DNA of 64,000 nt from Saprospiraceae bacterium (GCA_016787575.1 JAEUUO010000028.1:102506-166505); one strand, 5' to 3'; positions 35,580 to 45,068 are shown, counted from the first letter of the stretch. Notes: generated from the letters alone by a model not told the origin. A program made the numbers and translations.

Positions 35580-35589
35580 GCAATGGGAT

Positions 35590-36234
35590 ATGTTAAAAGC
35601 ACTTTTAAGGAAGGAATTTTTGTGTGAATGGCGTAGTTTTCACCAATTAGCAGGTTTGCTAAGTTTTATGCTGGCCGTTGCCTACCTTGTTTATTTCTTT
35701 GGAGGCGATGTGAATCCTAAGTTTTGGAATTTGATGTATTGGATTATTTTCCTGTTTTTAGTATTTTTTAGCGCCACACGCAGTTTTGAAGATGATAACA
35801 ATCGGTTTAAAATATATACAAACCAATTGGCATCAATAAAAGTGGTTTTTCTTTCCAAAGCATTGTATCAACTAATCGAATGCGTAGTTTTTGGACTTAT
35901 ACTATTGCTAATAATGGCTTTGTTATTGCCACAAAAACATCTTGAAATTCTGCCATGGGTTTTGATTTTGGTTCTCATGAGTGTTGGGATGTCGGTTTTA
36001 AATACATTTACCGCTTTTATAGCAAGTAACGGCCAAACCCGGCAGGTGTTAATGGTTGTGATCAGTTTGCCATTGTGTTTTCCATTGATTGGAATGTCTT
36101 TTGCATTGACCATTGATCTATTGACCGGACAATCCATTTTTGAAAATATTTCTAAATTTTATCCACTGCTTGCCATAGATTTTTTAGCAATGGCACTGGT
36201 AACTTTCCTCTTACCTTTAACCTGGAAAAACTGA
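35590..36234 (+). CDS. ccmB: Heme exporter permease CcmB
   Basis: 214 residues, six membrane helices. The start MLKALLRKEFLCEWR with its basic cluster is a CcmB hallmark, as is the later LNTFTAFIASNGQTRQVL, followed by a run of LPLCFPLIGMS. CcmB is part of the CcmABCD complex that makes heme available for attachment to cytochrome c in the periplasm (system I). No ccmA ATPase is next to it. The gene is followed 5 nt later by ccmC. Confidence 0.9.
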   Translation: MLKALLRKEFLCEWRSFHQLAGLLSFMLAVAYLVYFFGGDVNPKFWNLMYWIIFLFLVFFSATRSFEDDNNRFKIYTNQLASIKVVFLSKALYQLIECVVFGLILLLIMALLLPQKHLEILPWVLILVLMSVGMSVLNTFTAFIASNGQTRQVLMVVISLPLCFPLIGMSFALTIDLLTGQSIFENISKFYPLLAIDFLAMALVTFLLPLTWKN

Positions 36235-36239
36235 TAAAT

Positions 36240-37331
36240 ATGGTGAAACAAGCTTGGTGGAAATTTTTATGCGTTGGATTGATGCTTTTTGCATTAAGTT
36301 TTGGATTGCTAAATCCTTTAAAACATGGCATTAAAGACGTAAGTCCAGATAGGATTGAAGCTGGTACAAAAACAATACTAACCGTCAGTTCGTACAATGC
36401 ACACTATCTTAATCAAGCGGAACCAATTACGGCTTATTTAAAATACAATCCTCCATCTGATTCAAAAGATAAAAATCAATATTTATTAAAAGCATTGACT
36501 GTAAAACCGATAACAGACAATCAAGCCGAATTGGAATTCCACTTGCCACAGTATTTGCCAGATTCCCGGCCATTAGCCTTATTTTCATTAATAGTTGACA
36601 GTCCTTCAGATGGGGCTGCTGCCATTCCTTCCAAAATTATAATTCACCAACATCAACCTTCTTTAGAAGAAGGAATTCGCTTATGGTCGATGGATTCACA
36701 TCCAAATTTTCATCAAGCAAAGCGCAGTTTATTTCCTTATCGCAACATTTTAGTTGAAACCATACGGAATACTTTTTACCATGTATCGCTTTGGTTTGCT
36801 ATGTTTTTAATGTTTGGAATGTCAGTTTATTACAGTTATCGGGTGTTAAAATTCAAGGATCCGGATGCAGATCTTCGGAGTTACGCACTGGTTCGTACTG
36901 GGTTTTTCTTTGGCCTATTGGGATGCCTTACGGGTTCAATTTGGGCAAGATTTACTTGGGAAACTTGGTGGACTACCGACATTAAATTGAATATGGCTGC
37001 TCTAACCATGCTGATATATTTAGCCTACATGGTTTTAAGGGCTTCCATCGATGATTTGGACCGCAAAGCTAGAATTTCTTCTGCCTATAACATTTTTGCT
37101 TTGGTAGCAGTTATTCCCCTCATTTTTGTTTTGCCACGACTTACAGATAGTTTGCATCCTGGAAATGGAGGAAATCCTGCTTTTGGCTCTCAAGATATGG
37201 ATAACAGCCTACGAGTGGTTTTTTATCCGGCTGTTTTGGGTTTTATGCTCTTAGGCCTTTGGATTGCTAGTTTGGTTTATCGGGCAGATTCTATTGCAGC
37301 AAGTTTAGATGAAAGAGATGATGAAAACTAA
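36240..37331 (+). CDS. ccmC: Heme-handling protein CcmC with an inserted periplasmic domain
   Basis: 363 residues instead of the usual ~220. Membrane helix 1 is at about 8-25. From 170 onward the canonical CcmC core begins (ETIRNTFYHVSLWF, so His181 is the first heme ligand). The tryptophan-rich motif is at 234-247 (including TWETWWTTD) and His306 lies in the last loop. Residues about 30-160 form a hydrophilic, beta-rich, Ig-like insertion (EAGTKTILTVSSYNAHYLN, AELEFHLPQYLP) within the first periplasmic loop. The core binds heme and transfers it to CcmE. The role of the insert is unknown; it contains some His residues. The gene follows ccmB after 5 nt and precedes ccmD after 212 nt. Confidence 0.87.
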   Translation: MVKQAWWKFLCVGLMLFALSFGLLNPLKHGIKDVSPDRIEAGTKTILTVSSYNAHYLNQAEPITAYLKYNPPSDSKDKNQYLLKALTVKPITDNQAELEFHLPQYLPDSRPLALFSLIVDSPSDGAAAIPSKIIIHQHQPSLEEGIRLWSMDSHPNFHQAKRSLFPYRNILVETIRNTFYHVSLWFAMFLMFGMSVYYSYRVLKFKDPDADLRSYALVRTGFFFGLLGCLTGSIWARFTWETWWTTDIKLNMAALTMLIYLAYMVLRASIDDLDRKARISSAYNIFALVAVIPLIFVLPRLTDSLHPGNGGNPAFGSQDMDNSLRVVFYPAVLGFMLLGLWIASLVYRADSIAASLDERDDEN

Positions 37332-37392
37332 TCCTTTTTGATTTATCAGCATAGCTCAAATCATTTTTGACGCAAAAAAGTATTAAACCATA

Positions 37393-37429
37393 GCAGCACT
37401 GTCGAATTGCAGCATTGTAGAATTGCAGC
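37393..37429. repeat. Short imperfect tandem repeat (16-nt unit, 2.3 copies)
   Basis: Units at 37393-37408 and 37409-37424 differ at two positions (gcagcactgtcgaatt, gcagcattgtagaatt) and are followed by a partial third copy. It lies in the otherwise featureless 212-nt gap between ccmC and ccmD. Confidence 0.6.
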
Positions 37430-37543
37430 TTTATATTATTACAATCTTATCAGGCTCTTTTCCGTCTTCACCATAATTTCTTCAAATAATTTTGTCAAAT
37501 TCTGAAATAAAGCCCAATTTCGCAGCTTGATTGCATCGATTAT

Positions 37544-37741
37544 ATGCTCCTTCAAATCCTGTATGCCTTGATCCCTTTAGTTAGTCAGCCAGAAACTGAT
37601 TTTATGAGGCAAACTGGTAAGATTTATGTTGTTTTTGGAGTTTTGACCATTATTTTTATCGGAATCATCATTTTTTTAATAATTCTAGAAAGGAAGATTA
37701 AAGTCCTTGAAAAAAGAACAGATCATGACAAAATCAAGTAA
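37544..37741 (+). CDS. ccmD: CcmD-family small membrane protein
   Basis: 65 residues from ATG 37544. One membrane helix (VFGVLTIIFIGIIIFLIIL, about 31-49) follows the conserved FMRQTGKIYVV segment, and a basic tail ERKIKVLEKR follows the helix. This matches the Bacteroidota form of CcmD, which helps release heme-loaded CcmE. It is in the correct place, after ccmB and ccmC. The last 17 nt overlap the start of glutamate dehydrogenase. Confidence 0.78.
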   Translation: MLLQILYALIPLVSQPETDFMRQTGKIYVVFGVLTIIFIGIIIFLIILERKIKVLEKRTDHDKIK

Positions 37742-39146
37742 TGCCACATTTTTAGATAGTGTAAATCGAAATTTTGATCGAGCTGCAGCTTACACAGAAA
37801 TTCCACAAGGAATTCTACAACAAATTAAAGCTTGCAATGCTGTTTATGAAATTCGTTTTCCTGTTCGCATTGGAGATAAAATTGAAGTTATTGAAGCCTA
37901 CAGAGCACAACACAGTCACCATAGAATGCCTACCAAGGGTGGAATTCGTTACAATGAAAATGTAGATAAGGAAGAAGTAGAAGCATTGGCTGCTTTGATG
38001 ACCTATAAATGTGCGATCGTCGATGTGCCCTTTGGCGGTGCAAAAGGTGGGGTTAAAATAAATCCAAAGGAATATACAGAAGATCAATTGGAACGCATTA
38101 CCAGAAGATATACTACTGAGTTAATTCGTAAAAATTTTATAGGTCCTGGTATTGATGTGCCTGCACCGGATTATGGAACAGGTCCTCGTGAGATGGCTTG
38201 GATTTATGATACGTATTTGACTTTTAAAGGTGGAGACATTGATGCAGCAGGTTGTGTAACCGGAAAACCCGTAAGTCAAAACGGTATACGCGGCAGAAAT
38301 GAAGCCACGGGGAGAGGTGTATTCTATGGTCTGCGCGAATTGTGTGACACAGGCGATGCCATGAAAAAGCTTGGATTGGAAAAGGGCTTAAAAGGCAAGA
38401 AAGTTGTCATACAGGGACTCGGAAATGTTGGTTCGTTTACAGGTAGTATCATGCAAAACGAAGGAGATATTACCATCATAGCAGTTTCTGAATACGAGGG
38501 ATCAATTTATAGTGACAAAGGCATACATATTGAAGAATTGATGGCCTATCGAAAGAATACTGGCAGTATACTTGGTTTTCCTGGAACAACAAATTTACCC
38601 AACAAGGAAGCTGCACTGGAGTTGGAATGTGACATTTTAATTCCGGCAGCTTTAGAAAACCAAATTACAGCAGACAATGCACCTCGTATCAAAGCAAAAA
38701 TCATAGGGGAAGCAGCAAACGGGCCTGTAACAGCAGATGCTGAAGCCATGCTCAACAAAGCAGGAATTATTATCGTCCCGGATATGTTTTTAAACGCAGG
38801 AGGTGTAACGGTTTCTTATTTTGAATGGTTAAAAAACCTTTCTCACATGCGCTTTGGCCGTATGGAAAAACGATTTGACTCCAATACCTACTCCAATTTT
38901 GTTGGACTGATTGAAAAAATGACTGCAAAACAAATTGGTGACCGTGAACGGGAATTTCTTACGAGAGGAGCCGATGAAATTGACTTAGTACGGTCTGGAT
39001 TGGAAGAAACCATGGTCACTTCCTTTCAGCAAATTTGGGAAACTTACAAAACCAAAAAAGACATTGACGGACTAAGAAGTGCAGCATTTGTTTGTGCTCT
39101 TGAAAAAATATCAAACGACTATTCAAGCTTGGGCATTTTCCCATAG
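37725..39146 (+). CDS. gdhA: Glutamate dehydrogenase (Glu/Leu/Phe/Val dehydrogenase family)
   Basis: 473 residues from ATG 37725, overlapping ccmD by 17 nt (a TTG at 37707 is also in frame). MPTKGGIRYNENV (68-80) and YKCAIVDVPFGGAKGGV (94-110) carry the catalytic Lys95. The nucleotide fold has VVIQGLGNVGSFTG. GPGIDVPAPDYGTG is the typical loop. It interconverts glutamate and 2-oxoglutarate plus ammonium. A PTKGGIR-rich sequence of this length fits the family of NAD-linked, possibly larger, Bacteroidota enzymes. Overlap with the cytochrome maturation gene seems accidental in function but implies cotranscription. Confidence 0.93.
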   Translation: MTKSSNATFLDSVNRNFDRAAAYTEIPQGILQQIKACNAVYEIRFPVRIGDKIEVIEAYRAQHSHHRMPTKGGIRYNENVDKEEVEALAALMTYKCAIVDVPFGGAKGGVKINPKEYTEDQLERITRRYTTELIRKNFIGPGIDVPAPDYGTGPREMAWIYDTYLTFKGGDIDAAGCVTGKPVSQNGIRGRNEATGRGVFYGLRELCDTGDAMKKLGLEKGLKGKKVVIQGLGNVGSFTGSIMQNEGDITIIAVSEYEGSIYSDKGIHIEELMAYRKNTGSILGFPGTTNLPNKEAALELECDILIPAALENQITADNAPRIKAKIIGEAANGPVTADAEAMLNKAGIIIVPDMFLNAGGVTVSYFEWLKNLSHMRFGRMEKRFDSNTYSNFVGLIEKMTAKQIGDREREFLTRGADEIDLVRSGLEETMVTSFQQIWETYKTKKDIDGLRSAAFVCALEKISNDYSSLGIFP

Positions 39147-39183
39147 AAAACCCGTATTGTCCCCATACTGACCCGGGGTTGTT

Positions 39184-39197
39184 CCCATCATGATGGG
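39184..39197. repeat. 14-bp perfect palindrome between gdhA and the pirin gene
   Basis: cccatcatgatggg is a perfect 7-bp inverted repeat with no loop, 38 nt after the gdhA stop. It could be a protein-binding site; with no spacer it is a poor RNA hairpin. No other copy was spotted. Confidence 0.3.
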
Positions 39198-39411
39198 CAA
39201 AACACGAATTTAAATGCTTATTGATTTGACTCAATACTACCTAACAGTTAAATCAGCCTGACTGCATCCATGCTGCATCGGCAGACCTTCCATAGTTTAT
39301 CCGAGAATTATCAATTAATATTTGTAATTAACGTATCAATCCATTCCGTAATTCGTAGTTGAATTAACCTTATTCCTCTTTTCGTGTTCTTTATAAAAAT
39401 ATATAAAAAAC

Positions 39412-40290
39412 ATGAAACATCGGACCATTGAAGTAGTCGTTCCACCTCCCGAACCACATTTTGTTGGAGATGGATTTAGGGTACATAATTTTATACCAAG
39501 TGCTTATCGCCTGGATATGGAGCGTATGAGTCCGTTTATCATGTTAGACTACGGTTCAAAACATTATTTTCCACCAAGTGATACACCAAGGGGTGTAGGT
39601 GTACATCCACACAGAGGCTTTGAAACGGTTACCATAGCCTATAAAGGAAAAGTTGCTCACCATGACAGTGCTGGAAACAGCGGTGTGATTGGAGAAGGTG
39701 ATGTGCAATGGATGACTGCAGCATCAGGGGTGCTTCATAAAGAGTATCATGAAAAAGAATTTAGCAAAAGTGGCGGCGATTTTCAAATGGTTCAGCTTTG
39801 GGTGAATTTACCTGCAAAGGATAAAATGTCCAAACCTAAATATCAGGAAATCCCTCATTCCAAAATGGGAGTTTTTGAATTGCCGGAACATAAAGGATCT
39901 ATTGAAGTAATTGCTGGCCATTATGGGGATGTCAAAGGTCCTGCTTCTACATTTACACCTCTGAATTTATTGAATGCAAAATTGAAACAAGGCAGCCAAA
40001 CGGTCTTTGCTTATCCTCAGAATTACAATACAGGCTTGTTGGTGATTGAAGGTGCCATCACTCTGAATCATACGGAACAAGTTCCTGATAATCATTTTGC
40101 CTTATTAAACAACGATGGAGAATCCTTTCATATTGAAGCAAATAAGGATAGCATCGTATTGATTTTGAGCGGATTGCCAATTGATGAGCCCATTGCAGCC
40201 CATGGGCCATTTGTAATGAATACGAGACAGGAAATCGCTCAGGCCTTTCAGGATTTTCATCTTGGTAAATTCGGTCATTTGGATTCTTAA
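39412..40290 (+). CDS. Pirin-family protein
   Basis: 292 residues, a bicupin. The N-terminal metal site shows as GVHPHRGFETVTIAYKG (HxH) and the second motif as HKEYHEKE, with MTAASGVLHKEYH in between. The start VVVPPPEPHFVGDGFRVHNFIPS is typical. Pirins bind iron; some act as quercetinases or as regulators of pyruvate metabolism. The substrate is not predictable. It stands alone, 265 bp after gdhA and 124 bp before an Lrp/AsnC regulator. Confidence 0.9.
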   Translation: MKHRTIEVVVPPPEPHFVGDGFRVHNFIPSAYRLDMERMSPFIMLDYGSKHYFPPSDTPRGVGVHPHRGFETVTIAYKGKVAHHDSAGNSGVIGEGDVQWMTAASGVLHKEYHEKEFSKSGGDFQMVQLWVNLPAKDKMSKPKYQEIPHSKMGVFELPEHKGSIEVIAGHYGDVKGPASTFTPLNLLNAKLKQGSQTVFAYPQNYNTGLLVIEGAITLNHTEQVPDNHFALLNNDGESFHIEANKDSIVLILSGLPIDEPIAAHGPFVMNTRQEIAQAFQDFHLGKFGHLDS

Positions 40291-40414
40291 AGGGTCTTAT
40301 TGGAAATAAAAAATCTGATAAAACCTTGTATTTTATGTATTTCACAAAATATTATTCTATCTTAGCCGTTGAAATTAGGTAAATTCAATCTTTTATTTGT
40401 TAAAACTCACAGAA

Positions 40415-40897
40415 ATGGCTGATAAATTGGATAAAATTGACGTAAAGATTCTGAATCTTTTGCAAGAAAATAGCAAAATCACCAATTTGGAATTGTCCCG
40501 TAAAATTGGACTTTCACCTGCGCCGACATTAGAACGCGTTAAAAAATTGGAGCAACTGGAAATTATTGAAAGTTATCACGCCAAAGTAAATCCAAATAAA
40601 GTACAACTAAGCATCAGCACTTTTGTGTTGGTAAATTTAGCCTGGAACAAACCTCGTGCGATGGAAAGCTTTGTCGATAAAATTAAAGGCATCGAAGAAG
40701 TAACCGATTGTTATGTAATTACAGGGGACGCAGACATACTTATGAAAATCGTTTGTAAAGACATTCAGTCATATGAAATGCTGTTGTTCAAAAAACTATC
40801 TCAAATTGAAGAAGTCGAGCGATTGAAAACATTGATGAATTTATCTGTCGTTAAAACTTCTAATAAACTTCCTATACACATTGAGGATTTAGATTAA
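40415..40897 (+). CDS. Lrp/AsnC-family transcriptional regulator
   Basis: 160 residues from ATG 40415. An AsnC-type winged helix-turn-helix is at the start (LDKIDVKILNLLQENSKITN, then LELSRKIGLSPAPTLERVKKL). A RAM/ActL ligand-binding domain follows (VTDCYVITGDADILMKIVCKD). Family members bind amino acids and control amino-acid metabolism; alanine dehydrogenase and glutamate dehydrogenase in this window are natural candidates but not adjacent. A TTG at 40397 is in frame but not needed. Confidence 0.9.
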   Translation: MADKLDKIDVKILNLLQENSKITNLELSRKIGLSPAPTLERVKKLEQLEIIESYHAKVNPNKVQLSISTFVLVNLAWNKPRAMESFVDKIKGIEEVTDCYVITGDADILMKIVCKDIQSYEMLLFKKLSQIEEVERLKTLMNLSVVKTSNKLPIHIEDLD

Positions 40898-40924
40898 TCC
40901 TTAAAGGGATTTTCAAAAGCATTT

Positions 40925-41716
40925 ATGTCATTTAGATCTGGCTTACTGTGGAAAGTTAAATCAAGCAATAAACCAGCTTCTTACCTTTTTGGAACAATAC
41001 ACCTTCAAACGCCTATTTTCTCAGATCACCAACTGTTGATTACTGAAAAAATTAATAGCTGTAATTTTTTTGGAGCAGAAGTAGATTTGGATCAGATGGA
41101 ATCATCGGATTTGCAACAGTATTTTAAATTGCCTCAGTACGGAAATTGGTCAACAAGTTTACGACCGGCTCAATGGATTAAAATGCAGAAGCTAAGTCAA
41201 GAGCGTTTTGGTATTGATTTAAATCATTTTACTTCGATGTATCCTATGATTGGCTTAAATCAGCTTAGTTTGCAATTGATTGGTAGGGCGCAGGAAAAAT
41301 CCCTTGATCAACAATTATGGGAGCTTGCTAAAGAAAGTAACAGGCAAATGGTCGGTCTGGAAGATTTTGACGCGCATTTTAATATGATTCGTTCAATTGA
41401 ACTAAAAGATCAAATTAAAATGATTCGTGAATTATTTAAAAATCTTGAACAATCCAAAAGAAAATACAAAAAAATGATCACTGATTATAATAATCAGGAT
41501 CTGCAAGCCATTTACCAAAGCAGTCGAAAAATGCTCGGTAAATACCGCCAGGTGATGTTAAATCAGCGCAACCAATTCATGTTGGTTAAAATGATTGAAC
41601 TGATGAAAATTGATACGGGTTTTTTTAGTTGTGGCGCCGGTCATTTGTATGGATTGGAAGGTTTACTCCGCTTATTAAAAAAAGCTGGCTTTGTTTTGCA
41701 ACCTGTGAAACTTTAA
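40925..41716 (+). CDS. TraB/GumN-family protein
   Basis: 263 residues without a signal peptide. The first motif LFGTIHLQTP (GTIH at 23-26), the acidic AEVDLD segment and the closing SCGAGHLYGLEGLLRLLKKAG (GxGHLxG) are the signature set of TraB/GumN proteins, which have a metallopeptidase-like fold. No function is established for bacterial members. It starts 27 nt after the Lrp/AsnC gene and may be cotranscribed with it. Confidence 0.85.
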   Translation: MSFRSGLLWKVKSSNKPASYLFGTIHLQTPIFSDHQLLITEKINSCNFFGAEVDLDQMESSDLQQYFKLPQYGNWSTSLRPAQWIKMQKLSQERFGIDLNHFTSMYPMIGLNQLSLQLIGRAQEKSLDQQLWELAKESNRQMVGLEDFDAHFNMIRSIELKDQIKMIRELFKNLEQSKRKYKKMITDYNNQDLQAIYQSSRKMLGKYRQVMLNQRNQFMLVKMIELMKIDTGFFSCGAGHLYGLEGLLRLLKKAGFVLQPVKL

Positions 41717-41779
41717 GCTGTTTATGAAATGTGCTTAATGATTTGATTTCTTCAAATCTCTTTGGTTTATCAATATTTT

Positions 41780-44131
41780 ATGAGAACAATAATTTGTATA
41801 TTCTTAGCTTGCTTTTTATATCTAGAAGCAACTCGTGCTCAGGAAAAATTCACGATCAGTGGTTATGTCCGTGAATATGGTTCAGGGGAAAGTATGATAG
41901 GAGTTAATCTTTACCTTAAAGAACAACCCAGTATCGGAACAGTAAGCAATACCTATGGTTTCTTTTCCATAACATTGGATAAAGGTCCTCACACATTGTT
42001 GTTTTCCTATTTGGGTTACGTGCCCGAGCAAATTCAATTCAATTTGACCCGGGATACTACAATGGAAATCAATATGAAATCTGGGGTGCTTATGGAAGAA
42101 ATTGAAGTAAGTGCTAAGAATCCCAGACAGAATATTGAAAATACAGATATGGGGACCATCGATGTTTCTATGGAAACTATGAAAAAGCTTCCGGCTTTGC
42201 TAGGAGAGGTTGATTTATTAAAAACCCTCCAACTGCTTCCGGGCGTATCTTCTGCAACTGAAGGAACTTCAGGGATCTATGTGCGAGGAGGTGGGCCAGA
42301 TCAAAATTTGGTATTGCTGGATGAAGCAATCGTTTACAATACAGGCCATCTTCTGGGTTTTTTTAGCGTGTTTAATTCGGATGCTATTAAAAATACAGTC
42401 TTAATTAAGGGAAACATTCCTGCAAACTATGGAGGCAGAATATCTTCTGTAATCGATGTCCAAATGAAAGAAGGAAACAATGAAGACTATGTTGCAGAAG
42501 GAGGGATTGGATTAATTTCAAGCCGATTTACTGTACAAGGACCCATCCAGAAAAAGAAATCTTCCTTTATAGTTTCAGGAAGACGTACCTATGTATTGGA
42601 TTTGGCACAACCTTTTATTAATAATACAAAATTTGCAGGGAGTAATTATTATTTCTATGACCTGAATACCAAAGTGAATTATCAATTGAGTCAAAAAGAT
42701 CGTATTTATTTAAGTGGATATTTTGGCAGGGATGTATTTAAGTTTTCAAATGAGGAAAGAGGTTTTGAAGTTGAATTGCCTTATGGAAATGCCACCGGAA
42801 CCTTTCGCTGGAATCATGTTTTTAAAGATAATTTATTTTTTAATCTGGCATTGATCGCTAACAATTATAAATTTGGATTGCATGGAGGACAAGAAGAATT
42901 TCGGTTTAATGTAGATTCAGGTGTACGTGATTATTCTGCCAAAGCTGATATTGATTATTATCCAAATCCATCACACCTGATCAAAATCGGAACCCGATAT
43001 ACCTATCACAAACTATCTCCTAATGTAGTAAATGCAACAAATGGTGAAGTTAATTTTTCAACTAGTTTTAAGCCTAAATATGGCCATGAAACGGAGTTGT
43101 ATGCATTGGATGATTGGACAATTTCTAAAAAATTAAAGCTGAATGTAGGTGCCCGATTGTCCATGTTTAATCAGACAGGGCCTTATCAATCCGGGATTGA
43201 CAGCGTAAAGTATACACGTGGTGAGATAGTTAAAACCTATCTTGCACCGGAACCTCGAATCGGATTAAATTTTAATTATTCACGCACAGCTTCTATCAAA
43301 GCTGGAATTTCTGTTTCCAATCAATACATTCATTTGGTAAGCAATTCAGGAAGTACCTTGCCTGCTGATATTTGGGTGCCCAGCACAGAAATAGTAAAAC
43401 CTCAACGGGGCATTCAATATGCGATTGGATATTTTAGAAATTTTATGGACAATGCCATTGAAGCTTCGGTAGAAACTTATTATAAAGATCTTCGCAATCA
43501 ATTAGATTATAAAGAATCTTATGTTGAGAATTTTTCCGCTGAAATTGAAAATGAATTTGTAAGTGGAAAGGGTAGAGCTTACGGTCTGGAGCTATTTGTA
43601 AAAAAGAATAAGGGAAAATTATCTGGTTGGGTAGGCTATACTTTGTCAAAAACAGAACGTTGGTTTGATGAAATTGAAAACGGAAGGGTTTATCCTGCTG
43701 TTTACGACAGACCTCATGATTTAGTAGTTGTATTCAATTACGAATTTGCTAAAAATTGGCAGGTTTCAGGCAATTTTATTTACGCCAGTGGTAAAAGTTA
43801 TACACCGATAAAAAGTGTATTTTTTATTGAAGGAAAACCCAATATTGAATACGGAGCAAGAAACAGTTTGCGATTAGATGATTATCACCGACTGGATATT
43901 TCTTTTATTTATGAAAAGCAGGAAAAGTTGAGAAAACCTTTTCACAGCAGCTGGGCATTTAGTGTCTATAATATTTACAATCGCAAAAATCCGTTTTTTA
44001 CATATACTGATTTTCAATCGGATATTTTTACAGGAAATGCTTCTGCAAAATCTTTAAAAGTATCCTTGTTTACAATCATACCCTCTGTAACCTGGAATTT
44101 CTATTGGAATGCATCAAAATATTATAAATGA
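41780..44131 (+). CDS. TonB-dependent receptor
   Basis: 783 residues from ATG 41780. The signal peptide ends near TRAQ. A carboxypeptidase-regulatory-like domain covers about 25-110. A classic plug follows (LLPGVSSATEGTSGIYVRGG, LLDEAIVYNTGHLLGFFSVF, NYGGRISSVIDVQMKEG). The remainder is a beta-barrel ending WNFYWNASKYYK. The protein should import a ligand into the periplasm using TonB energy. Its stop overlaps by 4 nt the start of the DUF4249 gene; four further genes follow with gaps under 7 nt, so this is the head of a five-gene operon. Confidence 0.92.
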   Translation: MRTIICIFLACFLYLEATRAQEKFTISGYVREYGSGESMIGVNLYLKEQPSIGTVSNTYGFFSITLDKGPHTLLFSYLGYVPEQIQFNLTRDTTMEINMKSGVLMEEIEVSAKNPRQNIENTDMGTIDVSMETMKKLPALLGEVDLLKTLQLLPGVSSATEGTSGIYVRGGGPDQNLVLLDEAIVYNTGHLLGFFSVFNSDAIKNTVLIKGNIPANYGGRISSVIDVQMKEGNNEDYVAEGGIGLISSRFTVQGPIQKKKSSFIVSGRRTYVLDLAQPFINNTKFAGSNYYFYDLNTKVNYQLSQKDRIYLSGYFGRDVFKFSNEERGFEVELPYGNATGTFRWNHVFKDNLFFNLALIANNYKFGLHGGQEEFRFNVDSGVRDYSAKADIDYYPNPSHLIKIGTRYTYHKLSPNVVNATNGEVNFSTSFKPKYGHETELYALDDWTISKKLKLNVGARLSMFNQTGPYQSGIDSVKYTRGEIVKTYLAPEPRIGLNFNYSRTASIKAGISVSNQYIHLVSNSGSTLPADIWVPSTEIVKPQRGIQYAIGYFRNFMDNAIEASVETYYKDLRNQLDYKESYVENFSAEIENEFVSGKGRAYGLELFVKKNKGKLSGWVGYTLSKTERWFDEIENGRVYPAVYDRPHDLVVVFNYEFAKNWQVSGNFIYASGKSYTPIKSVFFIEGKPNIEYGARNSLRLDDYHRLDISFIYEKQEKLRKPFHSSWAFSVYNIYNRKNPFFTYTDFQSDIFTGNASAKSLKVSLFTIIPSVTWNFYWNASKYYK

Positions 44132-45066
44132 AAACAACGAGTTATAGTTTATTGCTGATCTTACTGAGTCTTTTATTAATTTCTTGTGAAGAAGAATTTC
44201 TACCTGCTGAATCGGTTTATAAGAAGGAATTGGTTATAGAAAGTTATATTGAAAAAAATGATGCATCCTTACCGGTTTTTGCAATATTGACCTATACGCT
44301 TCCTTTTTATTCTTCATTTAACATCGATGTGATCAATAATTCATATGTTAAAAATGCAGAAGTTACAATTTTTGATGGACAAACCAGATACGATTTGCCG
44401 CAATTGTGTCTAAATGATATTCAGGAACCTTTGAGAAGCGAGATCATAAAAAACTTTGGATACAATCCAGATAGTTTTAAAACTGACTTATGTGTTTATG
44501 TTGATTTGGCAAAGACCATTCCAGTCGAAACGGGTAAAACCTATGAGTTAAGAGCAATCACAAATGGAGATACACTCTATAGTACAACACAAATTCCGGA
44601 CTTAATTCCTATTGATAGTTTTTGGTTTGACAAGCCGGCTGGCAAAAACAAAAATGACACATTTGCTCAATTATTTTGCATTATTAGTGATCTGCCAAAT
44701 CAAAAGGATTATTATCGGTATTTTACAGCAGGTCAAAACGAACGATTGATTCCAAATGTGACTTCGGTAACCGATGACATTTTTTTTGATGGTCAAAAAT
44801 TTAAATTTACCTTATCCGAAGCGATTAGCCGGGATGAGGATTTTGGAGATAATTCTGGTTTGTTTAAACGGGGTGATACCGTGCAAATAAAATGGTGCAC
44901 CATACCACAAAGCCATTTTGATTTTTGGAATACGCTAGAGACCAGTGCAACCAGACAGGGACCATTTGCTTCCTATGTGAGAATTAAAGGAAATATAGAA
45001 GGTGGACTTGGTATCTTTGGCGGTCAAAACTGTAAAAATTACACCTTGTACGTGCCAAAAAAATAA
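44128..45066 (+). CDS. DUF4249 lipoprotein
   Basis: 312 residues. A signal peptide with lipobox LISC places Cys20 as the lipidated residue. The beta-rich body (KELVIESYIEKND, VKNAEVTIFDGQTRYDLPQL, GKTYELRAITNGD, CTIPQSHFDFWNTLE) is the DUF4249 pattern. Such lipoproteins almost always follow a TonB receptor of the type found here and are believed to help it at the cell surface. The start overlaps the receptor stop (ATGA). The ligand is unknown. Confidence 0.88.
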   Translation: MKTTSYSLLLILLSLLLISCEEEFLPAESVYKKELVIESYIEKNDASLPVFAILTYTLPFYSSFNIDVINNSYVKNAEVTIFDGQTRYDLPQLCLNDIQEPLRSEIIKNFGYNPDSFKTDLCVYVDLAKTIPVETGKTYELRAITNGDTLYSTTQIPDLIPIDSFWFDKPAGKNKNDTFAQLFCIISDLPNQKDYYRYFTAGQNERLIPNVTSVTDDIFFDGQKFKFTLSEAISRDEDFGDNSGLFKRGDTVQIKWCTIPQSHFDFWNTLETSATRQGPFASYVRIKGNIEGGLGIFGGQNCKNYTLYVPKK

Positions 45067-45068
45067 AT

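Noticed and set aside
35557..35589. Upstream start of ccmB at TTG
   Set aside because: The -7 box TACCTTTG lies inside this stretch, and the conserved CcmB N-terminus starts at the ATG at 35590.
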